Assembly (NCBI RefSeq): GCF_003977685.1 | Contig: NZ_RYZH01000023.1 | Span: forward strand, 1-64,000 | DNA length: 64,000 bases | Source: Tautonia sociabilis | Lineage (GTDB): Bacteria; Planctomycetota; Planctomycetia; Isosphaerales; Isosphaeraceae | Reading direction: 5' to 3' | Shown: one piece after another, positions 39,049-48,632 of the stretch | Layout of the letters: every line of letters starts with the position of its first letter | How positions within the stretch are numbered: position 1 is the stretch's first letter | Notes under the pieces: generated by a model | Told to the model about the DNA's origin: nothing | Seen by the model: only the letters and a program-made list of their open reading frames with translations | The model's database searches: none | Translations under genes and position numbers: made by a program

Positions 39049-40395
39049 ATGCTGACCCTGTCCCGCCCGCACCGTCAGGTGCTTGTTACCCTGGGGATCG
39101 TCGTCGCGACCATGGCGCCGACGGCGATGGTCGCCTTCACCGCCTGGCAGGTCAACCGGCCGGGCCACCGGCACGACGTCGAAGCCCAGCTCGGCCGCCA
39201 GCTCGGGTTGAAGGTCACGATCGACGGGGTCCGCTACCCCCGCCCCGGCGAGGTCGTCTACACCGGCGCCGCTCTCTGGCAGCGTGAGCCGCGCCGGGAG
39301 ACGCACTATGTCGAGATCGGCCGGGCCGACTCGCTTCGGCTCTCCCGAGAGGGCCGCCGCCTTGTCCTCCGGGCCGAGGGGCTCGCCCTTGCCGCCGAGG
39401 GCCCAAGGCAGGCCATGGACCAGGTCGGCGAGCTGCTCAGCCGGGCCGCCTCGGACGCCGGCTGGGACCGAGTCGCCCTCTCGGCCGAGGGCTGCACCAT
39501 CGCCCTCGGCGACGGCCTCTCCTATTCGTTGCGCGACCTGGCCTGCTCGCTCCGATTCGAGGCCGGCGCCCCGACCGTCGAGGCCAGCTACCGGCTCGAA
39601 TCCGAGGGAGGTCCCCCCCCCCGCTGCGAGCTCGTCCTCGTCCGAGACCGCCGCGGCGACGAGCCGACCACAACCCTCACGCTCCGCACCGCCGGCGACG
39701 GCCTGCCGCTGCCGGCCCGAGTGCTCGACCCCTTCTTCTCCTCGGAGGAGTGGCTCGGCCCCGATGCCCGGGTCCTGGGGGCGCTGGTCCTGACCCGGGC
39801 CGGTGCCGGCGACTGGCGGGCGAGCTTCTCCGGGGAGCTGATCGACGTTGACCTCGGCACCCTCGTCAGCCGGCGCGTGTCCGGCCACCGGCTCGAGGGG
39901 AGGGCCCGCCTGGCGATCGAGTCGGCCGAGTGGGGCCCCCAGCCGGTCGGTCCGGGATCAGGCTGGCTGTCGGCCTCGGGGGAGCTGCGGGCCGGGCCGG
40001 GGGCCGTCAGCCCTGGCTTGCTCCGCGCCTTGCACTCGGAGATGCGTTTTCTCCTAGCCGAGCGGTTCCAGGTCCGAGCCGCCTCCGCCGGGGGCGAGGA
40101 AGACGCCGTTCCCTTCAAGGACCTCGGCTTCCGCTTCGCCATCGAGCCCGACGGCTCGGTTCTGCTGGCCGGCGCGCTCGGCGACGCCTACCAGCCCGGC
40201 ACCGTCATGACCGAGCCCGACGGCCTGGAACCGATCGCCTATGCGCCGATCGACCAGGAGGCCGACCTGATCGGCCTGCGTCGCACCCTCGCCCCCTCCG
40301 ACCCGGTGCTCGTGCCTGCCGACCCCTCGCTCAAGTTCCTCGACTACCTTCCCCAGGGCGGCGTTCCCCGCTCCGACCACCTCCGGGCCAACTGA
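39049..40395 (+). CDS. Membrane-anchored protein of unknown function
   Basis: 448 residues from ATG 39049, preceded by GGGAGGCAAGG. One N-terminal hydrophobic segment (VLVTLGIVVATMAPTAMVAFTAW) anchors a long soluble domain rich in beta-strand-like text, for example VEAQLGRQLGLKVTIDGVRYP, TLTLRTAGDGLPLPAR and GWLSASGELRAGPGAVSP. The opening (anchor, then a segment like GLKVTIDGVRYPRPGEVVYTG) recalls AsmA/translocation-type periplasmic proteins, but the resemblance is weak. It is followed by a GT39-like membrane protein on the same strand, 208 bp away. No function assigned. Confidence 0.65.
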   Translation: MLTLSRPHRQVLVTLGIVVATMAPTAMVAFTAWQVNRPGHRHDVEAQLGRQLGLKVTIDGVRYPRPGEVVYTGAALWQREPRRETHYVEIGRADSLRLSREGRRLVLRAEGLALAAEGPRQAMDQVGELLSRAASDAGWDRVALSAEGCTIALGDGLSYSLRDLACSLRFEAGAPTVEASYRLESEGGPPPRCELVLVRDRRGDEPTTTLTLRTAGDGLPLPARVLDPFFSSEEWLGPDARVLGALVLTRAGAGDWRASFSGELIDVDLGTLVSRRVSGHRLEGRARLAIESAEWGPQPVGPGSGWLSASGELRAGPGAVSPGLLRALHSEMRFLLAERFQVRAASAGGEEDAVPFKDLGFRFAIEPDGSVLLAGALGDAYQPGTVMTEPDGLEPIAYAPIDQEADLIGLRRTLAPSDPVLVPADPSLKFLDYLPQGGVPRSDHLRAN

Positions 40396-40603
40396 TGCCG
40401 GATCAGCCGGGGGAGATCCCCGAGGGATGGCCCCGGCTCCCCGCCTCCCCGCGGTCTCTGGCCGCGGGACGTCTCCCGCCTCCCGCGACCGGCCTCCGTC
40501 TTCCTCGCTCCGCCCCCGCTCCTTCGCTTCCAGGGCTTGGGACCCGATCCTCCCGGTTCAGCCGGACCGGATGTGCTCCCGGCCGATCGGATCGGAGACG
40601 ACG

Positions 40604-42313
40604 ATGGACCATCTCTCCAAGACGGACGGCGGCCTCTCCCCCGTTCCTCCGACCGCTCCGAATCGGAGGGTGGCCAGGGCGGTCGCGATCGCCGGGCTGG
40701 CGGCGGTGCTGGTTGTGGCGGCCTGGTTCCGGCTCAGCAGCCTGGGGGCGACGCCTCCCCCCGGCGCGGACGAGGCCTTCTACGGGCTTCAGGCCTGGCG
40801 GCTGGCCTTCGGCGGCTCCCCCCGGATGCACACCGTGACGGGGAACCTCATCGACCCGTTCCTCGTCCTGCCGCAAGCGCCGCTGTACTGGTTCGTCGAG
40901 CCGTCGGCCTGGGTGCCGAGGCTCCCGGTGGCGATCTCGGGCATCCTGGCCTCGGGGCTGGCCCTCCCGCTCCTGCGCCGGGTCCTCGACGGCCCGACCG
41001 CCCTGACCGCGGCGGTCCTGATCGCGACGATGCCGGTGGCGATCGTCTTCTCCCGGTTCGGCTGCGAATTCGGCCAGACGCCGCTGGCGGGAGTGATCGC
41101 CGCCTGCTGCGCGCTGCGAGGGCAAATCGGCTGGCTGGTCGTCAGCGTCGCCCTGGCGCTGCTCGTCCATCCGACGAACGTCTTCCTCGTGCCGATCCTC
41201 GGCCCGGTGGCGATCGTCCGGCTGGTCGATCGGGCCAGGAGCGACCCGGCGAAGGCCCGGCGGGCCTGGTGGTCGCTGGGGGCGATGGCCTCGGCGTCGG
41301 CAGCGGCGGCCGTCTGGCTGCTGACTCGAAGCGAGGTGCGGGTCATCCTCGAAGACCGATTCACCAGGATTGGGGAGATGGACTGGGGCCGGTTCCTCGA
41401 CGGCTATCGCACCACGACGGCCCAGGGGCCGTGGCTGCCCATCGACCCGGGGGTCGAGTCCGCGGTCGTCGGGACGGCGGCGCTGGCGCTGCTGGTCGTC
41501 GGAACGTTCCGCCAGGCTCGGCGTCGGCAATGGGATCGGATCGCCCTGGCCTTGGGGCTGGGCCTGGGGATGACCGGCCTGCACCTGCTCGGCGGCCCGC
41601 AGGTGCTCCACACCGACTCCCGCTATGGCGCGGTCTTGATCTCCCCCTCGGCGATCGTCCTGGCCTGCTGGCTTCAGGCCCTCTTCCCCCGGGTCGCCCC
41701 CGGCGACCCCCGCCCGGGAGGGGCCTCTCGGATTGCTCTGACCGCCGCTCTCGGCGCGATGCTGCTGGTCGTGGTCGAACGGAACAGGTTCGAGCACTTC
41801 CGGCAGGTCGCCGGCGAGTCGATCTGGACCTTCCGGGCCGAGTCCGAGGACCCCTACCGCATGGTGCTCGACCGCATCCGGGCCGATCTGGCCCGGGAAC
41901 TCGCCCAGGGGCTCCGCTCCCCCGGCGCCCCCCCTCGGCTGATCCTCGCCCAGGACTATTTCATCTCCGTGCCGCTGGAGTTCCTGCTCCAGGACGACCC
42001 CGCCCTGGAGGTCGTGGAACTCGTCTCGATCCCCCAACTCGGCGAATTCGTCGGCGGAGGAGACCCCATGTCCTCCCGGCTCCCCCGGATCGCCGAACGG
42101 CTGGCCGCTGGCGACTACGCGGTTCGGGGCGGTTCGGCCGCCGTGAAGGCCTCCCAGTTCCTCGAAGAGCTGATCGCAACCTCCTTCCCCCCCGATCGTG
42201 TCCGCCGCTGGGACATCCCCAATCACCCCGAACTGCGCATCTATCGCATCCGCCCGGAACCCAACTCGGCCCTCGCCCTCGGGGAGCCCGGGTCGGAGAC
42301 GGTCGGACGCTGA
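40604..42313 (+). CDS. GT39-like polytopic membrane glycosyltransferase
   Basis: 569 residues from ATG 40604 (CGGAGACGACG upstream). After an N-terminal membrane segment (AVAIAGLAAVLVVAAWFRL) comes the acidic first periplasmic loop PPPGADEAFYGLQAWRLAF, in which the DEAFY motif is typical of the PMT/GT39 and ArnT-like GT-C families. About ten further membrane segments follow up to residue 430, then a soluble C-terminal domain (about 440-569). Such enzymes transfer a sugar from a polyprenyl-phosphate carrier to protein, lipid or glycan on the outer face of the membrane. A 7-bp GC hairpin (40448-40468) lies in its upstream gap. Donor and acceptor are unknown. Confidence 0.75.
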   Translation: MDHLSKTDGGLSPVPPTAPNRRVARAVAIAGLAAVLVVAAWFRLSSLGATPPPGADEAFYGLQAWRLAFGGSPRMHTVTGNLIDPFLVLPQAPLYWFVEPSAWVPRLPVAISGILASGLALPLLRRVLDGPTALTAAVLIATMPVAIVFSRFGCEFGQTPLAGVIAACCALRGQIGWLVVSVALALLVHPTNVFLVPILGPVAIVRLVDRARSDPAKARRAWWSLGAMASASAAAAVWLLTRSEVRVILEDRFTRIGEMDWGRFLDGYRTTTAQGPWLPIDPGVESAVVGTAALALLVVGTFRQARRRQWDRIALALGLGLGMTGLHLLGGPQVLHTDSRYGAVLISPSAIVLACWLQALFPRVAPGDPRPGGASRIALTAALGAMLLVVVERNRFEHFRQVAGESIWTFRAESEDPYRMVLDRIRADLARELAQGLRSPGAPPRLILAQDYFISVPLEFLLQDDPALEVVELVSIPQLGEFVGGGDPMSSRLPRIAERLAAGDYAVRGGSAAVKASQFLEELIATSFPPDRVRRWDIPNHPELRIYRIRPEPNSALALGEPGSETVGR

Positions 42314-42742
42314 AGACCCCTCTTCTGGCCCGCTGTGGACCAGATCGAGCCCTGGATGACCGTCCGGAAGAGGCGTTTCCCGAATCTTCCGCGCGGCGCA
42401 ACTGAGATTCTCGAAACGTGTTCGGGGAATCCTGGCGCATCCGGGGCTCCCCGGGCCGGATTTTCCTGTCCCATCCCGGCCGGCTTCGGGCTTCCTGGGG
42501 TGGGGACCGCGGTAGTGCGACGGTCCCTTAGCATGATCGGTCGTGGGGCCTGTTGAGTGGGGGGCCCACAACCGGACGGCGAACCACCGACCTCGCCCGT
42601 GCCCGCTTCGGGCCGGGCGAGGTCGGGGAGGTTTCCTGATCGCTGGCGGTCTGATTGCCGCGGCGAGGAGGCCGACCGCGTGCGAGCTCGAAGGCTTCCG
42701 GCTTCCCCACTCACCGGCGCTGGCGACCCCGGCTCCCCCGAA
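42314..42742. other. Gene-free 429 bp between converging genes
   Basis: Lies between the stops of the GT39-like gene and the kinase/WD40 gene. No gene, T-run terminator or repeat could be supported. The open frames crossing it have arginine/proline-rich text typical of non-coding GC-rich DNA. Confidence 0.45.
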
Positions 42743-45700
42743 TCACTGGGAGGCCGGCCTTCGCATCCCGGCCAGGCTGTCCTGAGCCTCGACGAGGGGG
42801 GATCTCCAGAAGCGAACCGCCCCGTCGTGGCTGCACGAGACCAGGATGCGGCCGTCGGGGGAGAAGGCCAGGTCGTTGACCTGGCTCCCAAGCTCGTCGA
42901 GGCTCAGGACCTCCAGGCAGGCGACCGGGTCCCAGACGCGAACGGCCCGGGACTCGCCGGCGATGGCCAGGGCCCGGCTGTCGGGGCTGAAGGCGAGTGA
43001 GAGAATCCTGCCGTCGTCCACCCGGAGCGTGGACAGGATGGTCAGGGTTGTTCCATCCAGCAGAGTGACCGATCCCCCCTCGTCGGCCACCGCCAGCAGG
43101 AGGCCGTCGGGGCTGAAGGCGAGGCTGGTGTACGTATCTGATCGGGAGAGCACCACCCGGCCGACGCGAGTCGCCAGGTCCCACATCCAGACCTCGCCGC
43201 CGTTGTCGCAGCAGGCCAGCGACCGGCCGTCGGGGCTGAAGGCGACCTGCCTGACGGTCTCCGTCGGGCCGGAGAGCACATCCAGGGGGGAGCCGTCGGC
43301 GCCGTCCCAGAGCCGCACTGTCCGGTCGGAGCCGCTCGAGGCGAGCAGCCGGCCGTCGGGGCTGAAGGCGACGGTGCGGACGCGGTCGGTGTGCCCGATC
43401 AGTTCGGCGATCAGCGTGCCGGTCTCCGGCTCCCAGAGCCGCAGGTGCTCTCTCGCCTCCAGGCCAGCCGAGGCCAGCGCTCCGCCGTCGGGCCGGAAGG
43501 CCAGGGCCGAAACGGTGGCGGGGTGGGCCTTCCAGCCCAGGACGAGCCGGCCGGTCTGGACCTCCCAGAGCTTCAAGGTCTGCGGCTCGTCGGTGTCGTC
43601 CGACCCGGTGGCGAGGTAGCGGCCGTTGGGGCTGAAGGCGGCGGACCAGGCCTCATCGAGATGCCCGGCCGGCTCGGGGGGATCCTCCGGGGGATCCAGC
43701 CGCCAGCAATAGAGGGTCGGGCCGCCGGCGAGCACCACGTGGCGCCCGTCCGGAGCGAAGGCCAGGCTGCTCAGCGGCTGCGGCCGGCCGAGGTAGGTCG
43801 CCAGGATCTCGCCATCTCCGATCCGGCGGACGGTCGTCGCCTCCTGGTCTCCGGCCTTGCTCCAGACGTTCAGGGCGATCCGGTCCTCCTCGGGCGAGAA
43901 GGCCATCCGGGCCTTCCTCGTGTCGTCGGTCGCCGCCGAGAAGGTGTGCGGGCCCTCGCCGTCCCGGCCCAGCAGGGCGACCGTGCCGGCCCGGTCGATC
44001 AGGCCGGCCCACTTCCCCCTGGGGGAGAAACACGGGGGAGACAGCGGGTCGGCGATCGAGGTCCGGCCGAGCACGGCGCCCGACTCCGAGTCCCTCAGCT
44101 CGAAGAGGCCCCCCTCGTGGCAGACGGCGATCGAGCGGCCGTCCGGCGAGAGGGCCAGGCCAATCGGGACCGCCGGCGCGTCGGGCAGTTCCCGGACGAC
44201 CTCGCCGGATCGGGGATCCACCAGCACGAGCCGGCCGGGGGAGGCGATCGCCAGCCAACGACCCCCGCAGGCCACCTGGCCTCCCGCCGGGATCCGGATC
44301 GTCGCCATCGGCGACGACCTCGGGGCCGAGGCCGGGGCCGCCAGGGACCAGACGAGCACGGTCGCCTCGCCCGCCTCGCCCACCCAGCTTCCCGCCAGGA
44401 GCCGATCGCCCGGGAAGCCGAACCAACGGGGAACGCCCTCGGCTTCCTCCGGCCGGAACTGGACGATCGTGCGACCGCTTCGAGCGTCCCAGACCGTCAG
44501 GCCGAGGCGGTGGTCGTCCCCCGAGCCGTCGGTCTCGAAGGCGGCCAGGAAGCGGCTGTCCGGGGAGAACTCGGGATAGGTCGCCCCCTCGACGACGCCG
44601 GTCAGGGTGAGGGGGGCCGCCGTGTTCCCCGCCGGGTGGAGCAGCAGCCGCTCGTCGAGGTCGACCGAGGCGATCGCCCCCGATCCCGGTGCCACGGCCA
44701 GTTGGATGACGCTCCGATGGTGCCCTCGGAGCGGGACCATTTCGGCCGCGGCCCGGCTCCTCAGGAAGCCTCTGGTGAAGTCGGGGCCGCTGGGAAGCGG
44801 CTTGAGGTCGTCGAGAATGTCCAGGGCCCGCTCGATCTCGCCGAGGCTCAGCGCCTGGTCGGCCTGCTTCAGCCGGGAGGCGTCGAGCCGGCGCTCGGCC
44901 AGCTCCGCCTGGCGCTCGGCCTCGGCCCGCTGCTCCCGCTCCCGGGAGGCGATGGCCTCCAGCTCCTCCCGGTGGGAGGCGAGCCAGGAATCCCGGGCCA
45001 GCAGGTAGCCGGCGGAGATCGCCCCAAGGATTCCCAGCAGGAGGATGACGCCGACTCGGGCCGGCCGACGCCGGGCCCATCGGCCCAGGCGCTCGCCGAT
45101 CGGGATGGGCTGGGCCTGGATCGGGTCGCCGGCCAGCCATCGCCTCAGGTCGGCGGCCAGCGCCTCGGCCGAGGGGTAGCGACGGGAGGGATCCTTGTGC
45201 AGGCAGGTCAGGCAGATCGTCTCCAGTTCCCGGGGGATGCCCGGTCGCAGGGCCCGGGGCGGGACCGGCTGCTCGGAGAGGACCAGGGCGATCGTCTCCA
45301 TCGGCGACTCCCCCCGCAGCGGGGGCCGCCCGGTGAGGATCTCGTAGAAGATCGCCCCCAGACCGTAGACGTCGGCCAGCGGGCCGATCTCCCGGCGACG
45401 GCCGGCGGCCTGCTCCGGGCTCATGTACGACGGGGAGCCCATCGGCACGCCGCTGCGCGACTCCTCGCCGGCATCCTCCAGCAGCTTCGCCAGGCCGAAG
45501 TCGGTCAGCCGGGGGACCGGTCGCGCCGGGCGGAGGTCGTCGCCGGGGGCGACCCCCTGCAACAGCACGTTGGAGGGCTTCAGGTCGCGGTGCAGCACCC
45601 CCCGGGTGTGGGCGTGGTGCACCGCGTCGGACATGATCGCCACCAGCGCCGCGGCGTCGGCCGGCGGGACCAGGGAGATCCGGGTGTGCAGCCAGGAGGA

Positions 45701-46255
45701 GAGGGTCGGGCCGTCGACGAAGGCCGCCGCCAGGTAGCAGAGCGGCCCGTCCTCCCCGGCCTCGAAGACGGGCACGATATTCGGATGCTCCAGCGCCCCG
45801 GCGGCCCGGGCCTCCCGGAGGAACCGCCGGCGCAGCTCAGGAAGGGCCAGCCCCTCGATGCGGGGCACCTTCAGCGCGACGAAGCGTCTCAGGACCGGGT
45901 CGAAGGCCCGGTAGACGATGCCGAAGCCGCCCCGGCCGCGCTCCTCCAGCACCTCGAACCGGCCGATCCGCCTCGGGCCGTCGCCAGGGCGGGGCCAGCT
46001 CCCCAAGGCCAGGCGAAGGCACTCCCGCAGCTCGAACAGGAACTCGGTCGAGTCTCCCTTGGGCCGGCTGGAACGCTCGGGGGCCTCGTTGCTGGAGAAC
46101 GTCCGGGACTCGAAGGCGGCCAGCATCACCGCCAGCCGGTCCAGGTCCAGCGGCGGGGTGTCGTCCGGGATCGGAGCCGTCGGGATCGTCGAATCGGATC
46201 GCTGACGGGAATTCGCATCAGAGGGCGGGTCGAGATCAGTGTCGTCTCGGGTCAT
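42743..46255 (-). CDS. Ser/Thr protein kinase with C-terminal WD40 repeats
   Basis: 1170 residues. An acidic N-terminal region is followed by the kinase domain (about 100-372): GRGGFGIVYRAFD glycine loop, Lys129, catalytic HRDLKPSN (222-229), DFGLAK and the SPEQA activation segment. One membrane segment (about 401-420, VGVILLLGILGAISAGYLLA) and a charged coiled coil (425-480) follow, then from about 500 to the end a WD40 propeller series with the repeated phrase AFSPDGR. This architecture is much expanded in planctomycetes. The kinase is cytoplasmic and the propeller should sit outside, perhaps as a sensor. It is preceded on the same strand by two FHA genes, whose domains bind phosphothreonine. 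Confidence 0.92.
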   Translation of the reverse strand: MTRDDTDLDPPSDANSRQRSDSTIPTAPIPDDTPPLDLDRLAVMLAAFESRTFSSNEAPERSSRPKGDSTEFLFELRECLRLALGSWPRPGDGPRRIGRFEVLEERGRGGFGIVYRAFDPVLRRFVALKVPRIEGLALPELRRRFLREARAAGALEHPNIVPVFEAGEDGPLCYLAAAFVDGPTLSSWLHTRISLVPPADAAALVAIMSDAVHHAHTRGVLHRDLKPSNVLLQGVAPGDDLRPARPVPRLTDFGLAKLLEDAGEESRSGVPMGSPSYMSPEQAAGRRREIGPLADVYGLGAIFYEILTGRPPLRGESPMETIALVLSEQPVPPRALRPGIPRELETICLTCLHKDPSRRYPSAEALAADLRRWLAGDPIQAQPIPIGERLGRWARRRPARVGVILLLGILGAISAGYLLARDSWLASHREELEAIASREREQRAEAERQAELAERRLDASRLKQADQALSLGEIERALDILDDLKPLPSGPDFTRGFLRSRAAAEMVPLRGHHRSVIQLAVAPGSGAIASVDLDERLLLHPAGNTAAPLTLTGVVEGATYPEFSPDSRFLAAFETDGSGDDHRLGLTVWDARSGRTIVQFRPEEAEGVPRWFGFPGDRLLAGSWVGEAGEATVLVWSLAAPASAPRSSPMATIRIPAGGQVACGGRWLAIASPGRLVLVDPRSGEVVRELPDAPAVPIGLALSPDGRSIAVCHEGGLFELRDSESGAVLGRTSIADPLSPPCFSPRGKWAGLIDRAGTVALLGRDGEGPHTFSAATDDTRKARMAFSPEEDRIALNVWSKAGDQEATTVRRIGDGEILATYLGRPQPLSSLAFAPDGRHVVLAGGPTLYCWRLDPPEDPPEPAGHLDEAWSAAFSPNGRYLATGSDDTDEPQTLKLWEVQTGRLVLGWKAHPATVSALAFRPDGGALASAGLEAREHLRLWEPETGTLIAELIGHTDRVRTVAFSPDGRLLASSGSDRTVRLWDGADGSPLDVLSGPTETVRQVAFSPDGRSLACCDNGGEVWMWDLATRVGRVVLSRSDTYTSLAFSPDGLLLAVADEGGSVTLLDGTTLTILSTLRVDDGRILSLAFSPDSRALAIAGESRAVRVWDPVACLEVLSLDELGSQVNDLAFSPDGRILVSCSHDGAVRFWRSPLVEAQDSLAGMRRPASQ

Positions 46256-46404
46256 CGATCGGCCCCGTCGAGGGATCGCCGGCCGGGGTCGCTTGGCCCT
46301 CGGGATCGGCGGGGGGACCGCGGCTGGGCGCCACTTCCCTGCGGGGAGTCTGGCCGGGGTCGGAGAGAACGATCAAAAGGTTCCCGAATTGATCGTGCGG
46401 CGAT

Positions 46405-46773
46405 TCAATCGTCCTCCAGGGGAATCAGGTCGTCGTCGGCGGGAGGGGAGAAGGGGGCGGGACCCGCGCCCGGGGAGGGGACGGCCTCGGGTCCTTCGAG
46501 CCGGAAGACAAGGGGGCCGATGGCGACCTCGTCGCCAGGCTCCAGCGCGGCTTCGTCGATAGTGAGGCCGTTGATCCGCACTCCCGTCCGGCTGCCGAGA
46601 TCGCGGATCACCAGCCGGCCGGCGACCTGGGCGATACAGCAGTGGCGCCGGGAGACGCGCGGGTGGGGGAGATGAGCGTCACACTCCAGGTGGCGCCCAA
46701 TCAGCAGAACGGGCCGCTCCAGCGGAATTGGCCGGATCACCCCCGGGATGAGGGGGACGAGTCGGACGGACAT
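46405..46773 (-). CDS. FHA-domain protein, second copy
   Basis: 122 residues. One FHA domain with GRHLECDAHLP, PRVSRRHCCI, VIRDLGSRTGVRINGL and the closing GDEVAIGPLVFRLEG: the GR, SRRH and N-G residues that bind phosphothreonine are present. The tail (about 95-122) is proline- and acid-rich. The start overlaps the end of the first FHA gene by 37 bases, so the two are co-translated. It precedes the kinase gene by 149 bp. It probably reads the phosphorylation made by that kinase. Confidence 0.85.
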   Translation of the reverse strand: MSVRLVPLIPGVIRPIPLERPVLLIGRHLECDAHLPHPRVSRRHCCIAQVAGRLVIRDLGSRTGVRINGLTIDEAALEPGDEVAIGPLVFRLEGPEAVPSPGAGPAPFSPPADDDLIPLEDD

Positions 46774-47330
46774 GGCTCATCGGACTCCGGGGTCTGCGCC
46801 TCGGCGTCCGGCTCTTCGGGGGCCGAGTCGCCGTCGTCTTGGGGCATCTGGACGATGACCTGGATGCGACAGCGTTCGGCCATCGCGGCCGGCAGCAACT
46901 CCCGGACGGCGGCCGCCAGCGGGTTCTCGGAAGAGGCGGCCGTGCTGGAGGTGGGGACCCGAGGGGGGGCGGCCACCCCGGGGTGGCTGGCCAGCGAGGC
47001 GTGGTCGGCCGGCATCGTCTCGGCCAGGGTCAGCTCCTCGGCGTGGCCCGCCTCGAGCCGAAACCGGATGTGGGCGATCGACAACTCGTCGCCGGCCCGG
47101 AGCTTGCCCATCTCGACCCGCTGCCCGTTGATCCGGATCCCATTGGTGCTGCCAAGGTCCCGGACGATGATGTCGCCGTTCTCCTTGTCCTGCATCATGC
47201 AACAATGGCGGCGGGAGACGCGGATCGAGTCGAGCCGCGCGTCACATTGAGGATGGCGCCCGACGATGATCATAGCCCGATCAATCGTGATGTCGGGCCC
47301 TTCATCGAGGGCTACGAGGCGAATGGGCAT
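46737..47330 (-). CDS. FHA-domain protein, first copy
   Basis: 197 residues from ATG 47330. Residues 1-95 form an FHA domain: MIIVGRHPQCDARLD, IRVSRRHCCMMQDKE, IIVRDLGSTNGIRINGQRVEMG and GDELSIAHIRFRLEA, with all the phosphothreonine-contact residues (R, S, R, N). It shares the unusual SRRHCC with the second copy, so they look like a local duplication. The second half (95-197) is an acidic, Pro/Ser/Ala-rich tail without a known domain. A TAGAAT-like -10 box (minus strand, 47422-47427) lies about 90 bp upstream. It heads the FHA-FHA-kinase operon. Confidence 0.87.
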   Translation of the reverse strand: MPIRLVALDEGPDITIDRAMIIVGRHPQCDARLDSIRVSRRHCCMMQDKENGDIIVRDLGSTNGIRINGQRVEMGKLRAGDELSIAHIRFRLEAGHAEELTLAETMPADHASLASHPGVAAPPRVPTSSTAASSENPLAAAVRELLPAAMAERCRIQVIVQMPQDDGDSAPEEPDAEAQTPESDEPCPSDSSPSSRG

Positions 47331-47559
47331 GGGACTTCGCCCCCGGCCGCCTAGATGGTCACAGACAAGGCCGGCGGCCCGGCAGGACTGGCCGCCTTCG
47401 CTCAGAGGCCGATTGATTGGCATTCTAGCCGTGCCCCCCAGCCGGATCCACCGAGAAAATCCAATTTCCCAAGTGGACGGCCTGCGGTGTCGAAGGGCCG
47501 GTGCCGGCGGCCGAGACGCATCGGGTCGCCATTTTATTCTGCATCGCCGGGACCGGACG

Positions 47560-48609
47560 TCAAGCGGGTGCTGGTGAATTCCCGGGCAACTCGCGTGCCG
47601 GATTCCGAGACGCCCCGGCACTCGGCCCCCCCCTCTGCTCGAGCCATCGCACCGCTTCGGCGAGCGATCCCCGCACCGGGCGCGGCGCGAGCCCCAGTTC
47701 ACGCAGGCTCCTCGACGCATCGAAATGCATGGATCTGCGTGTCAGCCGCACCCCCGTGACCGTCGCCTGCGGGGCTCGGCCGCTGATGTGGTCCGACCAG
47801 AATTCGCTGAGATAGGCGGCCGCCAGGGCCACCCCGTACGGGACGCGCAGCCGGGGAGGGCGGCGGTCGCAGATCTCCCCCAGGATCTCCAGGATTCCCA
47901 GCAGCGAGAGGTTCTCCCCCCCCAGCAGGTATCGCCTCCCCGGCTGGCCGAGGCGCATCGTTCGGAGCAGGCCCTCGGCCGCGTCCCTCACGTCGATCAG
48001 GTTGAGCGTGCAGTCCATGACCGCCGGCAGCCGGCCGGCGCAGAAGTCCCAGATCAGCCGGGTCGGCGGCGAGCACCCCCGGTCCCCCGGCCCGACCGGC
48101 ATCGTCGGGTTGGCGACCACCACCGGCGCCCCGGCCCGGGCCCGCTCCAGGGCCGCTCGCTCGGCCCGCAGCTTCGACAGGCAGTAGGGGCCGACCGCGT
48201 CCCGATCGGTCACCTCCACGTCCTCGGCGATCGGCCCAGCGGCCCGGGCCCGGGTCAGGATGCTCTCGGTGCTGCAGTGCAGGACCCGCTCGGCCCCGGC
48301 CTCCAGGGCGGCGTCGATCACGAGGACCGCCCCCCGATGGTTGACCGCGTCGAACTCCGAGCGGTCGAGCACCCAGAGGTTGGGGTTCGCCGCCAGGTGG
48401 TAGACCCTCCTCCCGCCGGCCACCGCTCGGCGGACGGCCTCGGGATCCCGGATGTCGGCGAAGACGACCTCCACCGAGCCCGGCAGGTGGGAGACGTCGG
48501 CCCCGGGCCGCTCGACGACCCGAACCCGCTCCCCCTCGGCGTCCAGCCGTTCGACCAGGTGGCTGCCGATGAACCCGGCTCCTCCGGTGACGATGGTCAG
48601 GTCTTCCAT
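47560..48609 (-). CDS. hpnA: HpnA-like NAD-dependent sugar epimerase/dehydratase
   Basis: 349 residues from ATG 48609 (ATG 48636 would overlap the small ORF stop as ATGA). The Rossmann motif TGGAGFIGSHL, the YCLSK catalytic pair and the run VVVANPTMPVGPGDRGCSPP, FCAGRLPAVMDCTLNLIDV and GRRYLLGGENLSLLGILEIL match the hopanoid-associated epimerase HpnA in order and spacing. HpnA members are linked to hopanoid side-chain or sugar-nucleotide chemistry in the cytoplasm. Here the neighbours are a UGT and a membrane glycosyltransferase rather than hopanoid genes, so a role in glycolipid synthesis is just as likely. The last 25 residues are low-complexity. Confidence 0.78.
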   Translation of the reverse strand: MEDLTIVTGGAGFIGSHLVERLDAEGERVRVVERPGADVSHLPGSVEVVFADIRDPEAVRRAVAGGRRVYHLAANPNLWVLDRSEFDAVNHRGAVLVIDAALEAGAERVLHCSTESILTRARAAGPIAEDVEVTDRDAVGPYCLSKLRAERAALERARAGAPVVVANPTMPVGPGDRGCSPPTRLIWDFCAGRLPAVMDCTLNLIDVRDAAEGLLRTMRLGQPGRRYLLGGENLSLLGILEILGEICDRRPPRLRVPYGVALAAAYLSEFWSDHISGRAPQATVTGVRLTRRSMHFDASRSLRELGLAPRPVRGSLAEAVRWLEQRGGPSAGASRNPARELPGNSPAPA

Positions 48610-48632
48610 GATTCGGGGCTCCGGGCTGCTGG

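Noticed and set aside
40403-42571. 722-codon minus-strand frame opposite the GT39-like gene
   Set aside because: Composition of a shadow frame; the plus-strand protein has membrane segments and a DEAFY motif.
43000-43700. Repeated TCGGGGCTGAAGGC-like words suggesting a DNA repeat array
   Set aside because: They encode the AFSPDGR phrase of successive WD40 blades and are explained by the protein.
43391-46675. 1094-codon plus-strand frame opposite the kinase/WD40 gene
   Set aside because: It is the antisense shadow of a well-supported gene and contains no recognisable protein motif.
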